From positions 1 through 7,751 of the forward strand of contig USAD01000131.1 in assembly GCA_900552415.1 (NCBI GenBank): 7,751 bases of DNA. Reading direction: 5' to 3'. The position numbers were made by a program, and so were the translations under genes. This DNA comes from an uncultured Parabacteroides sp. (GTDB lineage Bacteria; Bacteroidota; Bacteroidia; Bacteroidales; Tannerellaceae). The notes beneath the pieces are model-generated. The model was not told where the DNA came from. It ran no database searches and worked only from the letters and a program-made list of their open reading frames with translations. Below, piece by piece: positions 1-6,602 of this stretch. The number at the start of each line of letters is the position of its first letter. Positions within the stretch are counted from its first letter, which is position 1.

Positions 1-1
1 C

Positions 2-748
2 ACGAACCAGAGCCATCAACAGGTCAGTTTTTCCATTCAACATCCCAATATGGACATTCCATATCCACAAACGGATCTTAAGATCTGGGTCTTGCAGAAC
101 AACCGGAGAGACAACGCGGTTACCGGTTTCAAGCCGATGGAGATCCGAAAGGGAACAATTGTCTATGAGAACATCCGGGAACTGATCTTTCCCGCCGGTA
201 ACGAATATCGTCGTGTCGAGTTTTTGAGCAACAAATACAACGGTATGGGCGTTGAGAAGATCTCATTCCATAATCCCTACTATCACATCGACCTGATGAA
301 AGATTATCCGAAAAGCGGCGAAACCTATCAATACGATCAGGATCAGGACGGCCGTTTCTTCATACGCTGCGCCAACTGCGAGGATCACGACACAGAATCG
401 GACTATTATATCGTCCACTTCACGTTGGCGATGGACCCGATCCTCGACGGTAATATCTATTTAAATGGCGAGGCTTTCCCAAATTCATTCGATGAAAGCA
501 ATAAAATGGAATATAATCCCGAAAGCGGATTCTATGAGAAAGCGCTCCTCCTGAAACAGGGCAATTATAACTATCAATACCTGTTTGTCCCGAATGGACA
601 GGAAAAAGGCGAGACCAATCTTGTGGAAGGCGATTACGCCCAGACGGAAAACCAATACACCATCTATGTCTATTATCGTCCGATGGGCGCACGCTACGAC
701 CGCTTGATTGGCGTCAAGACCATTAAGAACTCAATGAATGTCTTGTAA
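2..748 (+). CDS. Type IX secretion system plug-domain protein (DUF5103 family), 5'-truncated by window edge
   Basis: The reading frame is open from base 2, upstream of the first ATG at 50, so this is the C-terminal part (about 248 residues) of a longer protein; family members are roughly 400 residues. Recognisable features are the strand-rich stretch LKIWVLQNN, the segment ELIFPAGNEYRRVEF, and the YHIDLMKDYP region, all typical of the family formerly called DUF5103 and now described as T9SS plug protein. The second half (ILDGNIYLNGEAF through YNYQYLFVPNG) looks like an immunoglobulin/E-set beta sandwich. In T9SS, a Plug protein is known to close the periplasmic mouth of the SprA translocon; whether this paralogue does so is inferred from family only. 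The signal peptide would lie outside the window. The gene ends 22 bp before the stop of the convergent response regulator. Family assignment was made by eye and is fairly secure; function is less so. Confidence 0.82.
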   Translation, partial: TNQSHQQVSFSIQHPNMDIPYPQTDLKIWVLQNNRRDNAVTGFKPMEIRKGTIVYENIRELIFPAGNEYRRVEFLSNKYNGMGVEKISFHNPYYHIDLMKDYPKSGETYQYDQDQDGRFFIRCANCEDHDTESDYYIVHFTLAMDPILDGNIYLNGEAFPNSFDESNKMEYNPESGFYEKALLLKQGNYNYQYLFVPNGQEKGETNLVEGDYAQTENQYTIYVYYRPMGARYDRLIGVKTIKNSMNVL

Positions 749-771
749 AAAGGCCATTTGATCGTCTTTTT
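747..771. terminator. Possible bidirectional terminator hairpin between convergent genes
   Basis: An 8-bp stem (747-754 with 764-771: five A-T pairs, G-C, one G-T wobble, C-G) encloses a 9-nt loop. The A-run on one side and T-run on the other give a U-rich 3' side in either direction. It fills the gap between two convergent genes and touches both stop codons. The stem is weak because it is mostly A-T, so this is a candidate only. Confidence 0.4.
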
Positions 772-1526
772 CACGACTCCGAGAGCCAGCTCTTGAAATC
801 AGAAGCCCTGTTCTTTGCCACATAGATTGGCTCGGGAACAGGCAAGAGCAGGTTGACACGCAACCGGCTGTCAAACCAGACGGTCAGGCTCTCGACCGCC
901 TCACGGGAAATGAGGAACTGCCGGTTCGCCCGGAAGAACAGATTGGGATCGAGTTTCTTCATCAAGGCATCCAACGACTTGGCCAATGGATAGCTCGTTC
1001 CCTCAAGGGTCGTCAACCGGCTTTCCCCATTCGTGTTATAAAAATAGGCGATGGATTCGGCCTTTATGGGTAAGATCCGATCCTTGTACGGCACCAGAAC
1101 ACGCTTGCTATATCCTGTGACGCTCTGGATCATACGCTCGATATTGTTCTTATCTCGCTCCGCTTGCTCCGGGTTATAACGCCGATACTTGTCGAGCGCC
1201 TTCCCCACATTCTCAAAAGTGATCGGCTTTAGCAGATAATCCACGCTGTTCACCTGAAAAGCCCGGATAGCGTACTGATCGTAAGCCGTCGTGAAGATAA
1301 CCGGGACGTCGATATTCACGCAATCAAAAATATTGAACGACAAGCCGTCCGCCAGCTGAATATCCATAAACAACAGGTCGGGCATCGCGTTCGCCTGAAA
1401 CCAGCTGCCACTATCCTCCACACTATCCAAATGAGCCAGGATATTGATCTTCGGATCTGTTTCCAACAAGATGTGCCGGATGTTATCATAAGCGGCAACC
1501 TCGTCTTCTATAATAACCACATTCAT
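771..1526 (-). CDS. LytTR-family response regulator
   Basis: A 251-residue two-component response regulator with an N-terminal receiver and a C-terminal LytTR DNA-binding domain. Receiver (about 1-115): acidic pair E7/D8, phospho-acceptor D55 in LLFMDIQLADG, T80 in FTTAYD, and K100 in LLKP, so all switch residues are present. LytTR domain (about 141-247): RVLVPYKDRILPI, the AYFYNTNGES segment and the FFRANRQFLIS signature. LytTR proteins bind pairs of short direct repeats about two helical turns apart, and such a pair lies in the divergent region 1.2 kb upstream (2766-2800). The ATG at 1526 lies 25 nt past the stop of the histidine kinase gene, so the two are almost certainly co-transcribed. 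It is likely phosphorylated by that kinase. The length is normal for the family and no defect is seen. Confidence 0.95.
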   Translation of the reverse strand: MNVVIIEDEVAAYDNIRHILLETDPKINILAHLDSVEDSGSWFQANAMPDLLFMDIQLADGLSFNIFDCVNIDVPVIFTTAYDQYAIRAFQVNSVDYLLKPITFENVGKALDKYRRYNPEQAERDKNNIERMIQSVTGYSKRVLVPYKDRILPIKAESIAYFYNTNGESRLTTLEGTSYPLAKSLDALMKKLDPNLFFRANRQFLISREAVESLTVWFDSRLRVNLLLPVPEPIYVAKNRASDFKSWLSES

Positions 1527-1551
1527 AATATATTGATTTAAGTTATATCAT

Positions 1552-2691
1552 CTAATACTTTATGTCTTGATCCGTTTGTTCCCTCAAGGGCAGGCGGACC
1601 CAAAAACGGCTCTCTTCGTCGCCCGTCTTTATTCCTTTTCCCAACAACAGCCGGAAACGGTTGTCAAGATTCTTCAGCCCGATCCCGTTTCTCTCCACCT
1701 CGTCCAATCGGGGTTGTTTGGGATTGATAATCAATATCGACGATGAATCCGTATCTTTCTCGGTTTTTATCGTAATCGTCATGGGTTTTCTCGCGCTGAT
1801 CGCGTTGTGTTTCGTCACGTTCTCGATCAGTGGCAACAACGAAAGCACCGGCAGCTGCTCATCCAAAAGCGTCTCATCTACCTCGATCTCAAAACGGAGC
1901 TTCTCATCATATTTCACCCGAAGCATAAAACGGTATTTCTCAAGAAAATCCAGCTCTTCTCGCAACGAAACCAATCCTTTGCGCTCACTCTGCAAGATGT
2001 AGCGGAAGACTTGCGACAAGTTATCCAAATAACCCAATGATTTCTCTTTTTGATCCTCGGCAATCAATCCATAAAGCGAGTTCAGGGAATTGAAAAAGAA
2101 ATGGGGATTAATCTGGTTGCTCAAGGCATCGAGCCGGCTCTGAAGTGATTCTCCTCTCAGCAACTCCATCTTACGCTCATATTCCTTTTGCCTGATATTT
2201 AGGAGATAGATGCGACTTAGCGTATAGATCACGACCGCCAAGGTCACGATCCCATTATACCAAGCCTCAATAGGCACGTGCAAATATCTGGGAATATGGC
2301 GCATCCGCCTGTCCGACCATTTAACAAGGAACTCGCGGATCTGATCTTGAGCCAAATGGTTGACCGTTTCTATCCAGGGCCAGATAAAGAGGTTGGCGAT
2401 CGCCAGGAAAACAATCGCGCAAAGAGCCGTCGCCGCGAAATGCTTGACATGCAACAATCGGCGAGGCTGCCAAACGGTATTGACAACCAATAAAAGCCAT
2501 GAATAAATAACGAAAAAGAGGCATTCAAATACCAGCAGCATAATACTCTCTTTCCTAAGATCAAACCCAAGGCGATTGGACAGGTCCAGGCAATCCATCG
2601 CCTCTTCCGACACCATAAACAGTCCCGTTAACAAGGCGATCACGGCGATGATCCACCATTTCTTGAATAACAAATTCTTCACGTTTCCCAT
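1552..2691 (-). CDS. LytS-type sensor histidine kinase (His_kinase/HATPase)
   Basis: A 379-residue membrane sensor kinase. The N-terminal half has four hydrophobic segments at about 11-27, 49-70, 84-105 and 144-164, with no large periplasmic sensor domain. A short coiled-coil linker (165-190) leads to the LytS/YpdA-type phospho-acceptor box SNQINPHFFFNSLNSL with H197. The ATPase follows, with an N-box around E290-N291 (LPLIENVTKHN) and a glycine box at 335-342 (NGIGLKNL). The frame is open further upstream to an ATG at 2838, but that would add 49 low-complexity residues and would place a good promoter (2709-2716) inside the gene. The ATG at 2691, followed by GNVKNLLFKKWW and the first membrane segment, is therefore chosen. 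It is the first gene of an operon with the response regulator. Ligand and stimulus cannot be told from sequence. Confidence 0.93.
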   Translation of the reverse strand: MGNVKNLLFKKWWIIAVIALLTGLFMVSEEAMDCLDLSNRLGFDLRKESIMLLVFECLFFVIYSWLLLVVNTVWQPRRLLHVKHFAATALCAIVFLAIANLFIWPWIETVNHLAQDQIREFLVKWSDRRMRHIPRYLHVPIEAWYNGIVTLAVVIYTLSRIYLLNIRQKEYERKMELLRGESLQSRLDALSNQINPHFFFNSLNSLYGLIAEDQKEKSLGYLDNLSQVFRYILQSERKGLVSLREELDFLEKYRFMLRVKYDEKLRFEIEVDETLLDEQLPVLSLLPLIENVTKHNAISARKPMTITIKTEKDTDSSSILIINPKQPRLDEVERNGIGLKNLDNRFRLLLGKGIKTGDEESRFWVRLPLREQTDQDIKY

Positions 2692-2708
2692 AACTGATTC
2701 GTTTTTTG

Positions 2709-2716
2709 CAAAAGTA
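2709..2716 (-). promoter_or_regulatory. Bacteroidota -7 box upstream of the histidine kinase gene
   Basis: On the minus strand the bases read TACTTTTG, an exact match to the Bacteroidota -7 consensus TAnnTTTG. It lies 17 nt upstream of the chosen ATG at 2691, predicting a leader of only about ten bases. No convincing -33 TTG was found at the usual 19-21 bp distance, so the call rests on the -7 box and its position. It also argues against translation starting at the upstream ATG at 2838. Confidence 0.55.
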
Positions 2717-2765
2717 AAGGATCGCCATGAATAACGCCCTATTCCTGTCCCGGTTTCCACACCCG

Positions 2766-2800
2766 ATTTTTTCGCACTCAGTCGGCATCTTTTCGTACTC
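2766..2800. promoter_or_regulatory. Tandem 14-bp direct repeat, putative LytTR regulator binding site
   Basis: ATTTTTTCGCACTC (2766-2779) and ATCTTTTCGTACTC (2787-2800) agree at 12 of 14 positions and are spaced by exactly 21 bp, two turns of B-DNA. LytTR regulators such as AgrA and ComE bind two roughly 9-bp direct repeats separated by 12 bp, the same 21-bp period. The site sits between the divergent kinase/LytTR operon and the barrel gene, ending 29 bp before the latter's proposed -33 element, a normal activator position. A third CGnACTC copy occurs at 2820-2826 but is offset by 26 bp, so it is not in phase. That the neighbouring regulator binds here is inferred. Confidence 0.6.
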
Positions 2801-2829
2801 GACAAATTAAGGGTTAAAACGAACTCTTT

Positions 2830-2859
2830 TTGGCTCAATTTCGCGGTAAATCAAATTTG
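2830..2859 (+). promoter_or_regulatory. Putative promoter of the outer-membrane barrel gene
   Basis: TTG at 2830-2832 is followed after 19 bp by CAAATTTG at 2852-2859, one mismatch from TAnnTTTG. Spacing fits the Bacteroidota sigma-factor pattern. The ATG lies only 8 nt after the -7 box, so the transcript would be nearly leaderless. The mismatch in the first base and the very short leader keep confidence moderate. Confidence 0.45.
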
Positions 2860-2867
2860 TAATCAAC

Positions 2868-5305
2868 ATGAAAACAGCAAAAACAATCTTATTGGCCAGC
2901 GCGCTTTGCGCATCTTCGCCTTTCCTATTCGCGCAAAATATAGTAAGCGAACAATATACGATCAAAGGGCAGATTGTCGATTCCCTGACTAACGAGCCGG
3001 TCTCGTTCGCCACCATCAGGATCGAGTCCGCGGCTGAAAGTTCCGAAAAGCCACTCGCCTTGCTGGCGTGTGATATCGACGGCTATTTTTCCGTGACGAT
3101 GGATGAGCATGGCCCCTATTATTTTAATATGAGCTCCATCGGGAAAAATAACGCCCTGCGGAAAATAGAGCTACCCAAGGGCACCATGACATGGGACGCC
3201 GGACAACTGTATATGACAGACGATACGGAAATGCTGAACGAGGTAACGGTCTCCGCCCAAAAGCCTCTTGTCAAGGCGGAGATCGACAAACTCACCTACA
3301 GCCTTGAGGAGGATCCCGAAGCCAAGGTCAGCAATACGCTCGATATGCTGCGCAAAGTCCCGATGATTACGGTCGATGGCGATGATAATATCCAGCTTAA
3401 GGGCAGCGGCAATTTTAAGATCTACCTGAACGGCCGACCGTCGGGCCTGCTGAGCAACAATCCTTCCGCCGTACTGAAAAGCATGCCGGCCTCCAACATC
3501 AAGGACATAGAGGTCATTACCGATCCCGGAGCCCGCTACGACGCTGAAGGCGTCAGCGGCATCATCAACATCATCACGGTGAAGCGGACGATCGACGGCT
3601 ATACGGCAACCGCCTCGCTGGAGGGAAGCGTGAAGCAAACCTATAACGCGGGTCTTTTCCTCTCGATGAAAGCGGGGAAACTGGGTTTGACCGCCAACTA
3701 TAATTATGAATATGAGAACGAACCGACCGCCGATCTTTATTCTTTCCGCGAGAACCTGAACGACGCGACCAACCATTTCCTCACCCAAACCGGGACTCTG
3801 AAGGAAAAAGAGCGGATGCATCGGGGCTATCTGGAAGGCTCGTTCGAGATTGACTCTCTTAACTTGATTACCGTCGACGCTAATCTTTTCCGGAAAACAC
3901 AACGAGAATATTCCAATATGGATGTCGTCCTAACCGACATGAATGGCAATCCGGTCTATGCCTACAACCTTTTCAGCGAGAACAAGCCGGTATTCGGTTC
4001 CTTCGAGATGAATGCCAACTACCAGCACCTGACCCAAAGGGCGGGCGAGGCGTTAACGCTCTCCTACCGTTTCACCAACGATCCGGGCGACGACGAGGCC
4101 TGGATCACGGTCGAGGGACAAGGCAGCTATCCGAATCTCCGCCAATGGGATACCAACCGGGCCAAGACGAACGAGCACACCGCTCAACTCGATTATACCC
4201 TCCCGATCGGTAACCATACGCTCGAGATGGGCGGCAAATACATCCTGCGGCAGACCGACAGTAAAGTCAATCATCGGCTATTCGACGAGACGACCAATGC
4301 CTGGGACGAGGTGGCCGAAAGTTTTCTCGACTTCACGCATACGCAAAACATCTATGCCCTTTATCTGGGTGACGCCATCAAATTAGGTAATTGGGGCATT
4401 AAGGCCGGCATCCGGGGCGAAGGCACCGCGTTGAAAGTCGACTACAGGAACGATCCAGCCCAGAATTTCTGCTCCAACTTCATCGACCTCGTCCCGAACA
4501 TGACGCTCTCCTACGCCCTGACCGAGTCGCAACAACTCCGGGTCGGTTATAATATGCGCATCCGCCGGGCCGGCATCGATCACCTGAATCCCTATGTCGA
4601 TGAGCGTGATCCGCTGAACATCTCGTATGGTAATCCCGATCTTGAGTCGGAGAAGAGCAACAGCGTCAATCTCAATTACACGCTGTTTAACTCTAAATTC
4701 AACATGAACGCGAGCGTCAGCCACACGTTCGTGAACAACGCCATCGAACAATATGTCTTTATGAAACCGGACGAGCCGAACGTATCGGTGACCACCTTCG
4801 GCAATATCGGCAAACGGAGCCAGACAGGGCTTTTCCTCTATCTCAACTGGATGCCATTACCAGTATCCGTTTCTTCAAGAATGGCGGCATCGATTACGTC
4901 AAGCTGAGCAGCGAGCAGGGCGGTTACTCCAACGAGGGCCTCAGTGGGCGCGTCTTCGGAGGCCTTCAGTTCAACTTCCCGAAAGACTTCCGCCTTCACC
5001 TGAACGCCGGTTATTTCATGCCCGAGGTCCAGCTGCAAGGCAAGCGGGGCGCCTTCCTCACCAATGGGATCACGCTCAACAAGGATCTCTTCAACAAGCG
5101 GCTCACCATCGCGCTCTACTGCAAAAGCCCGTTCATGAAAACCTGGAAGATCAGCGACAGGGTCGAAGACCAGAACTTCGTCATGCTCGAAGAGGAACGC
5201 AAATGGATGCGCGACTTCGGCATCACCCTCTCCTATCGCTTCGGAAGCCTGAAGACCGACCTGCCGAAGGTGATCAAGGGCATTGTCAACGACGATGTGA
5301 AGTAG
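2868..5305 (+). pseudogene. TonB-receptor-like outer-membrane beta-barrel protein (OMP_b-brl_3 type), frameshifted
   Basis: As it stands, the frame from ATG 2868 stops at 4907 after 679 residues, the last 14 of which (from about residue 666) do not resemble the family. The next frame, without a stop from before 4850, continues the barrel to a TAG at 5303-5305. Restoring one base near 4861 gives about 812 residues, normal for the family. Order: signal peptide 1-22 (MKTAKTILLASALC..., cleaved near FAQ); carboxypeptidase-regulatory-like domain about 30-103 (IKGQIVDSLTNEPVSFATI); plug-like domain about 130-240 with the family signatures LKGSGNFKIYLNGRPSG and DPGARYDAEGVSGIINII; then the beta barrel, ending in an aromatic-rich strand GITLSYRFGS. 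Such proteins sit in the outer membrane; substrate unknown. It is divergent from the LytS/LytTR operon, which probably regulates it. The break may be a real mutation or a sequencing error. Confidence 0.85.
4851..4867 (+). other. Frameshift site in the barrel gene (apparent 1-base deletion)
   Basis: The upstream frame reads ...LNWMPLP and the downstream frame reads SIRFFKNGGIDYVKLSS. Inserting one base between 4861 and 4862 joins them as NWMPLPSIRFF without losing a residue, so a single-base deletion at or within a few bases of this point explains the break. There is no homopolymer, short tandem repeat or slippery heptamer here, so neither phase variation by slipped strands nor programmed -1 frameshifting is supported. 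Confidence 0.75.
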
Positions 5306-6047
5306 CTTTCCAGCTCTCGAAACCCTTATCCAGGTTATAGACCTTGAAGCCCTTATCAATCAATTGCCAAGCGGCGATCCGGCTTCGGCCACCGCCCTTG
5401 CAGTAGACAGCGACCGGGCGTGATTTATCCAGCAACCGCTCCGCTTGATCGATGAAATCGGCCGATTTCATGTCAAGCAGCCGGGCGTTGGGGATCGCGC
5501 CCGCCTCGTGTTCCTCGGCTGTCCGTACATCCACAAGCTGTATGGCCGGATCACGCGCCAACAGGTCGTCCAGCTCCTCGACACTGACGGTCTCGTACAT
5601 CGGCACCGAAGGATTCAGCAACCGCAAGTAGTTCTCAAGGCCACTGCCCCGCAACAGGGAGCCCCTCGCGCAAACAATCCCTTCCGGATTCACCAACAGG
5701 AGGCTGTTCTCCTCCCAGCCCCGTACGGAAACCCATTCGAACCCGCTCTCATGGAAATGGGCATAAGCGCCCCGGATATAAAATTGGATATCCGACTTGA
5801 AATAGGCCGAGTCCGTTGTGCTTGTCTCGACCAGCACATATTTACCACGCAAATCCTCAGGGAGATGGACCGTATCGCCCATTTGGGTCACGCCAACGAT
5901 CCGCCCGACGCGATCGCCTACTTCCGGACCCTCTTTCGCGTTCGACACCGGAGCACAAGCCAATCCGAACGCGCACACTGCCATAAATAAGTATGTTCTC
6001 AATTCTTTGGAAATTATATAATCAACAATATTCTGACGCAAGATCAC
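5286..6047 (-). CDS. Exported thioredoxin-like/rhodanese fusion protein
   Basis: Up to 253 residues. A hydrophobic signal segment (about 17-37, LRTYLFMAVCAFGLACAPVSNA) precedes a TlpA/thioredoxin-like domain (about 40-145: GDTVHLPEDLRGKYVLVE, then LLLVNPEG and RGSGLENYL). Where TlpA proteins have WCxxC, this one reads DSAYF (79-83), so the redox cysteines are missing, and the usual cis-proline appears replaced by N114. A complete rhodanese domain follows (about 152-248): D173/R175, HEAGAIPNA, and an active-site loop CKGGGRS with C216. It probably acts in the periplasm in sulfur transfer or persulfide handling; substrate unknown. The start is uncertain: GTG at 6047 is the outer limit, but 5985-6047 is very AT-rich, so TTG 6002 (good signal peptide with an arginine) or ATG 5984 may be real. 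Numbering here is from GTG. The 3' end overlaps the convergent barrel gene by 20 bp. Confidence 0.85.
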   Translation of the reverse strand: MILRQNIVDYIISKELRTYLFMAVCAFGLACAPVSNAKEGPEVGDRVGRIVGVTQMGDTVHLPEDLRGKYVLVETSTTDSAYFKSDIQFYIRGAYAHFHESGFEWVSVRGWEENSLLLVNPEGIVCARGSLLRGSGLENYLRLLNPSVPMYETVSVEELDDLLARDPAIQLVDVRTAEEHEAGAIPNARLLDMKSADFIDQAERLLDKSRPVAVYCKGGGRSRIAAWQLIDKGFKVYNLDKGFESWKATSHRR

Positions 6048-6082
6048 AAAAAATCAGGAAATATGCAACTTTACCGCTCTTT

Positions 6083-6094
6083 TGAACCCGTTCA
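6083..6094. promoter_or_regulatory. 12-bp palindrome upstream of umuD, candidate operator
   Basis: TGAAC-CC-GTTCA is a perfect 5-bp inverted repeat with a 2-bp centre, lying 64 bp before the umuD ATG in the intergenic region shared with the rhodanese gene. It resembles the GAAC...GTTC arms of the Gram-positive LexA box, but that box has a 4-bp centre. Binding by a LexA-like repressor is therefore only a guess. Confidence 0.3.
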
Positions 6095-6125
6095 TGCGCC
6101 CAAGCCGGATAAATATAAATTTCCC

Positions 6126-6133
6126 TATCTTCG
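6126..6133 (+). promoter_or_regulatory. Possible -7 box of the umuDC operon
   Basis: TATCTTCG differs from TAnnTTTG at one position and lies 25 nt upstream of the umuD ATG, leaving a leader of about 20 nt. No TTG is visible at the -33 distance, consistent with a weak or activated/repressed promoter. The leader ends in a purine-rich GAAGAAAGAAG just before the ATG, which may help ribosome binding. Confidence 0.4.
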
Positions 6134-6158
6134 CGGCAAGACTAGCTGAAGAAAGAAG

Positions 6159-6599
6159 ATGAAACTCCAACTCTATTCCGCCGACCTGAGCAGCGTGCTC
6201 CAGATCGCCTACGCCGACCAGGGCGTGCGGGCGGGCTTCCCGTCGCCCGCGCAAGACTATATGACGGACAGCATCGACCTCAATAAGGAACTGGTGCGCC
6301 ATCCGGCCACCACCTTCTACGCGAGGGCCGTGGGCGACTCCATGCGCGACTGCGGCATCGACGACGGCGACCTGCTCGTCATCGACAAGGGCATCGAGCC
6401 GGCCGACGGCGATATCGTCGTCGCCTTCATCGACGGCGAGTTCACCCTCAAGCGGGTCAAGGTCGACCAGGCCGGGCAATGCCTCTGGCTCGTCCCCGCC
6501 AACGAACAATACGAGCCGATCCGCGTCACCGAGGAGAACAACTTCATCATCTGGGGCGTGCTCACCTACAATATCAAACCCCAATTCCGCAAACGCTGA
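6159..6599 (+). CDS. umuD: UmuD-like S24 family autoprotease, polymerase V subunit
   Basis: A 146-residue member of the LexA/UmuD (S24) family, close in length to E. coli UmuD (139). The RecA-stimulated self-cleavage site is visible as RAGFPSPAQDY, with the scissile bond expected between A25 and G26. The catalytic dyad is S61 in ARAVGDSM and K98 in FTLKRVKV. There is no N-terminal helix-turn-helix, so it is UmuD rather than LexA. On DNA damage the family is cleaved to UmuD', which dimerises and joins UmuC to form the translesion polymerase V. The ATG at 6159 follows a purine-rich leader. The umuC ATG comes 3 nt after its TGA, a typical coupled operon. Third codon positions are strongly G/C, more than in the genes at the left of the window. 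Confidence 0.95.
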   Translation: MKLQLYSADLSSVLQIAYADQGVRAGFPSPAQDYMTDSIDLNKELVRHPATTFYARAVGDSMRDCGIDDGDLLVIDKGIEPADGDIVVAFIDGEFTLKRVKVDQAGQCLWLVPANEQYEPIRVTEENNFIIWGVLTYNIKPQFRKR

Positions 6600-6602
6600 G
6601 CC

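Noticed and set aside
2731..3158. Shared ATAACGCCCT at 2731-2740 and in the barrel gene near 3150
   Set aside because: Only ten bases, one copy lies inside coding sequence, and there is no third copy or conserved flank; probably chance.
3171..3902. 243-residue minus-strand open frame within the barrel gene, with others at 4383-4751 and 4838-5359
   Set aside because: Antisense to clearly conserved barrel and plug sequence; no domain, signal peptide or plausible start.
4851..4867. Programmed ribosomal frameshifting or slipped-strand phase variation at the barrel gene break
   Set aside because: No slippery heptamer, homopolymer or short tandem repeat is present at the junction; a simple one-base deletion or sequence error explains it.
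5445..5990. 181-residue plus-strand open frame opposite the rhodanese gene
   Set aside because: Antisense of well-supported thioredoxin-like and rhodanese domains; no family resemblance.
5984..6047. Lipoprotein signal with lipobox GLAC in the rhodanese fusion
   Set aside because: The residue three before the cysteine is glycine rather than Leu/Val/Ile and the sequence continues APVSNA, better suited to signal peptidase I; kept as a minor possibility only.
6054..6584. 176-residue minus-strand open frame opposite umuD
   Set aside because: Antisense shadow of umuD with Val/Asp/Gly-rich composition and no recognisable domain; it also covers the umuD promoter region.
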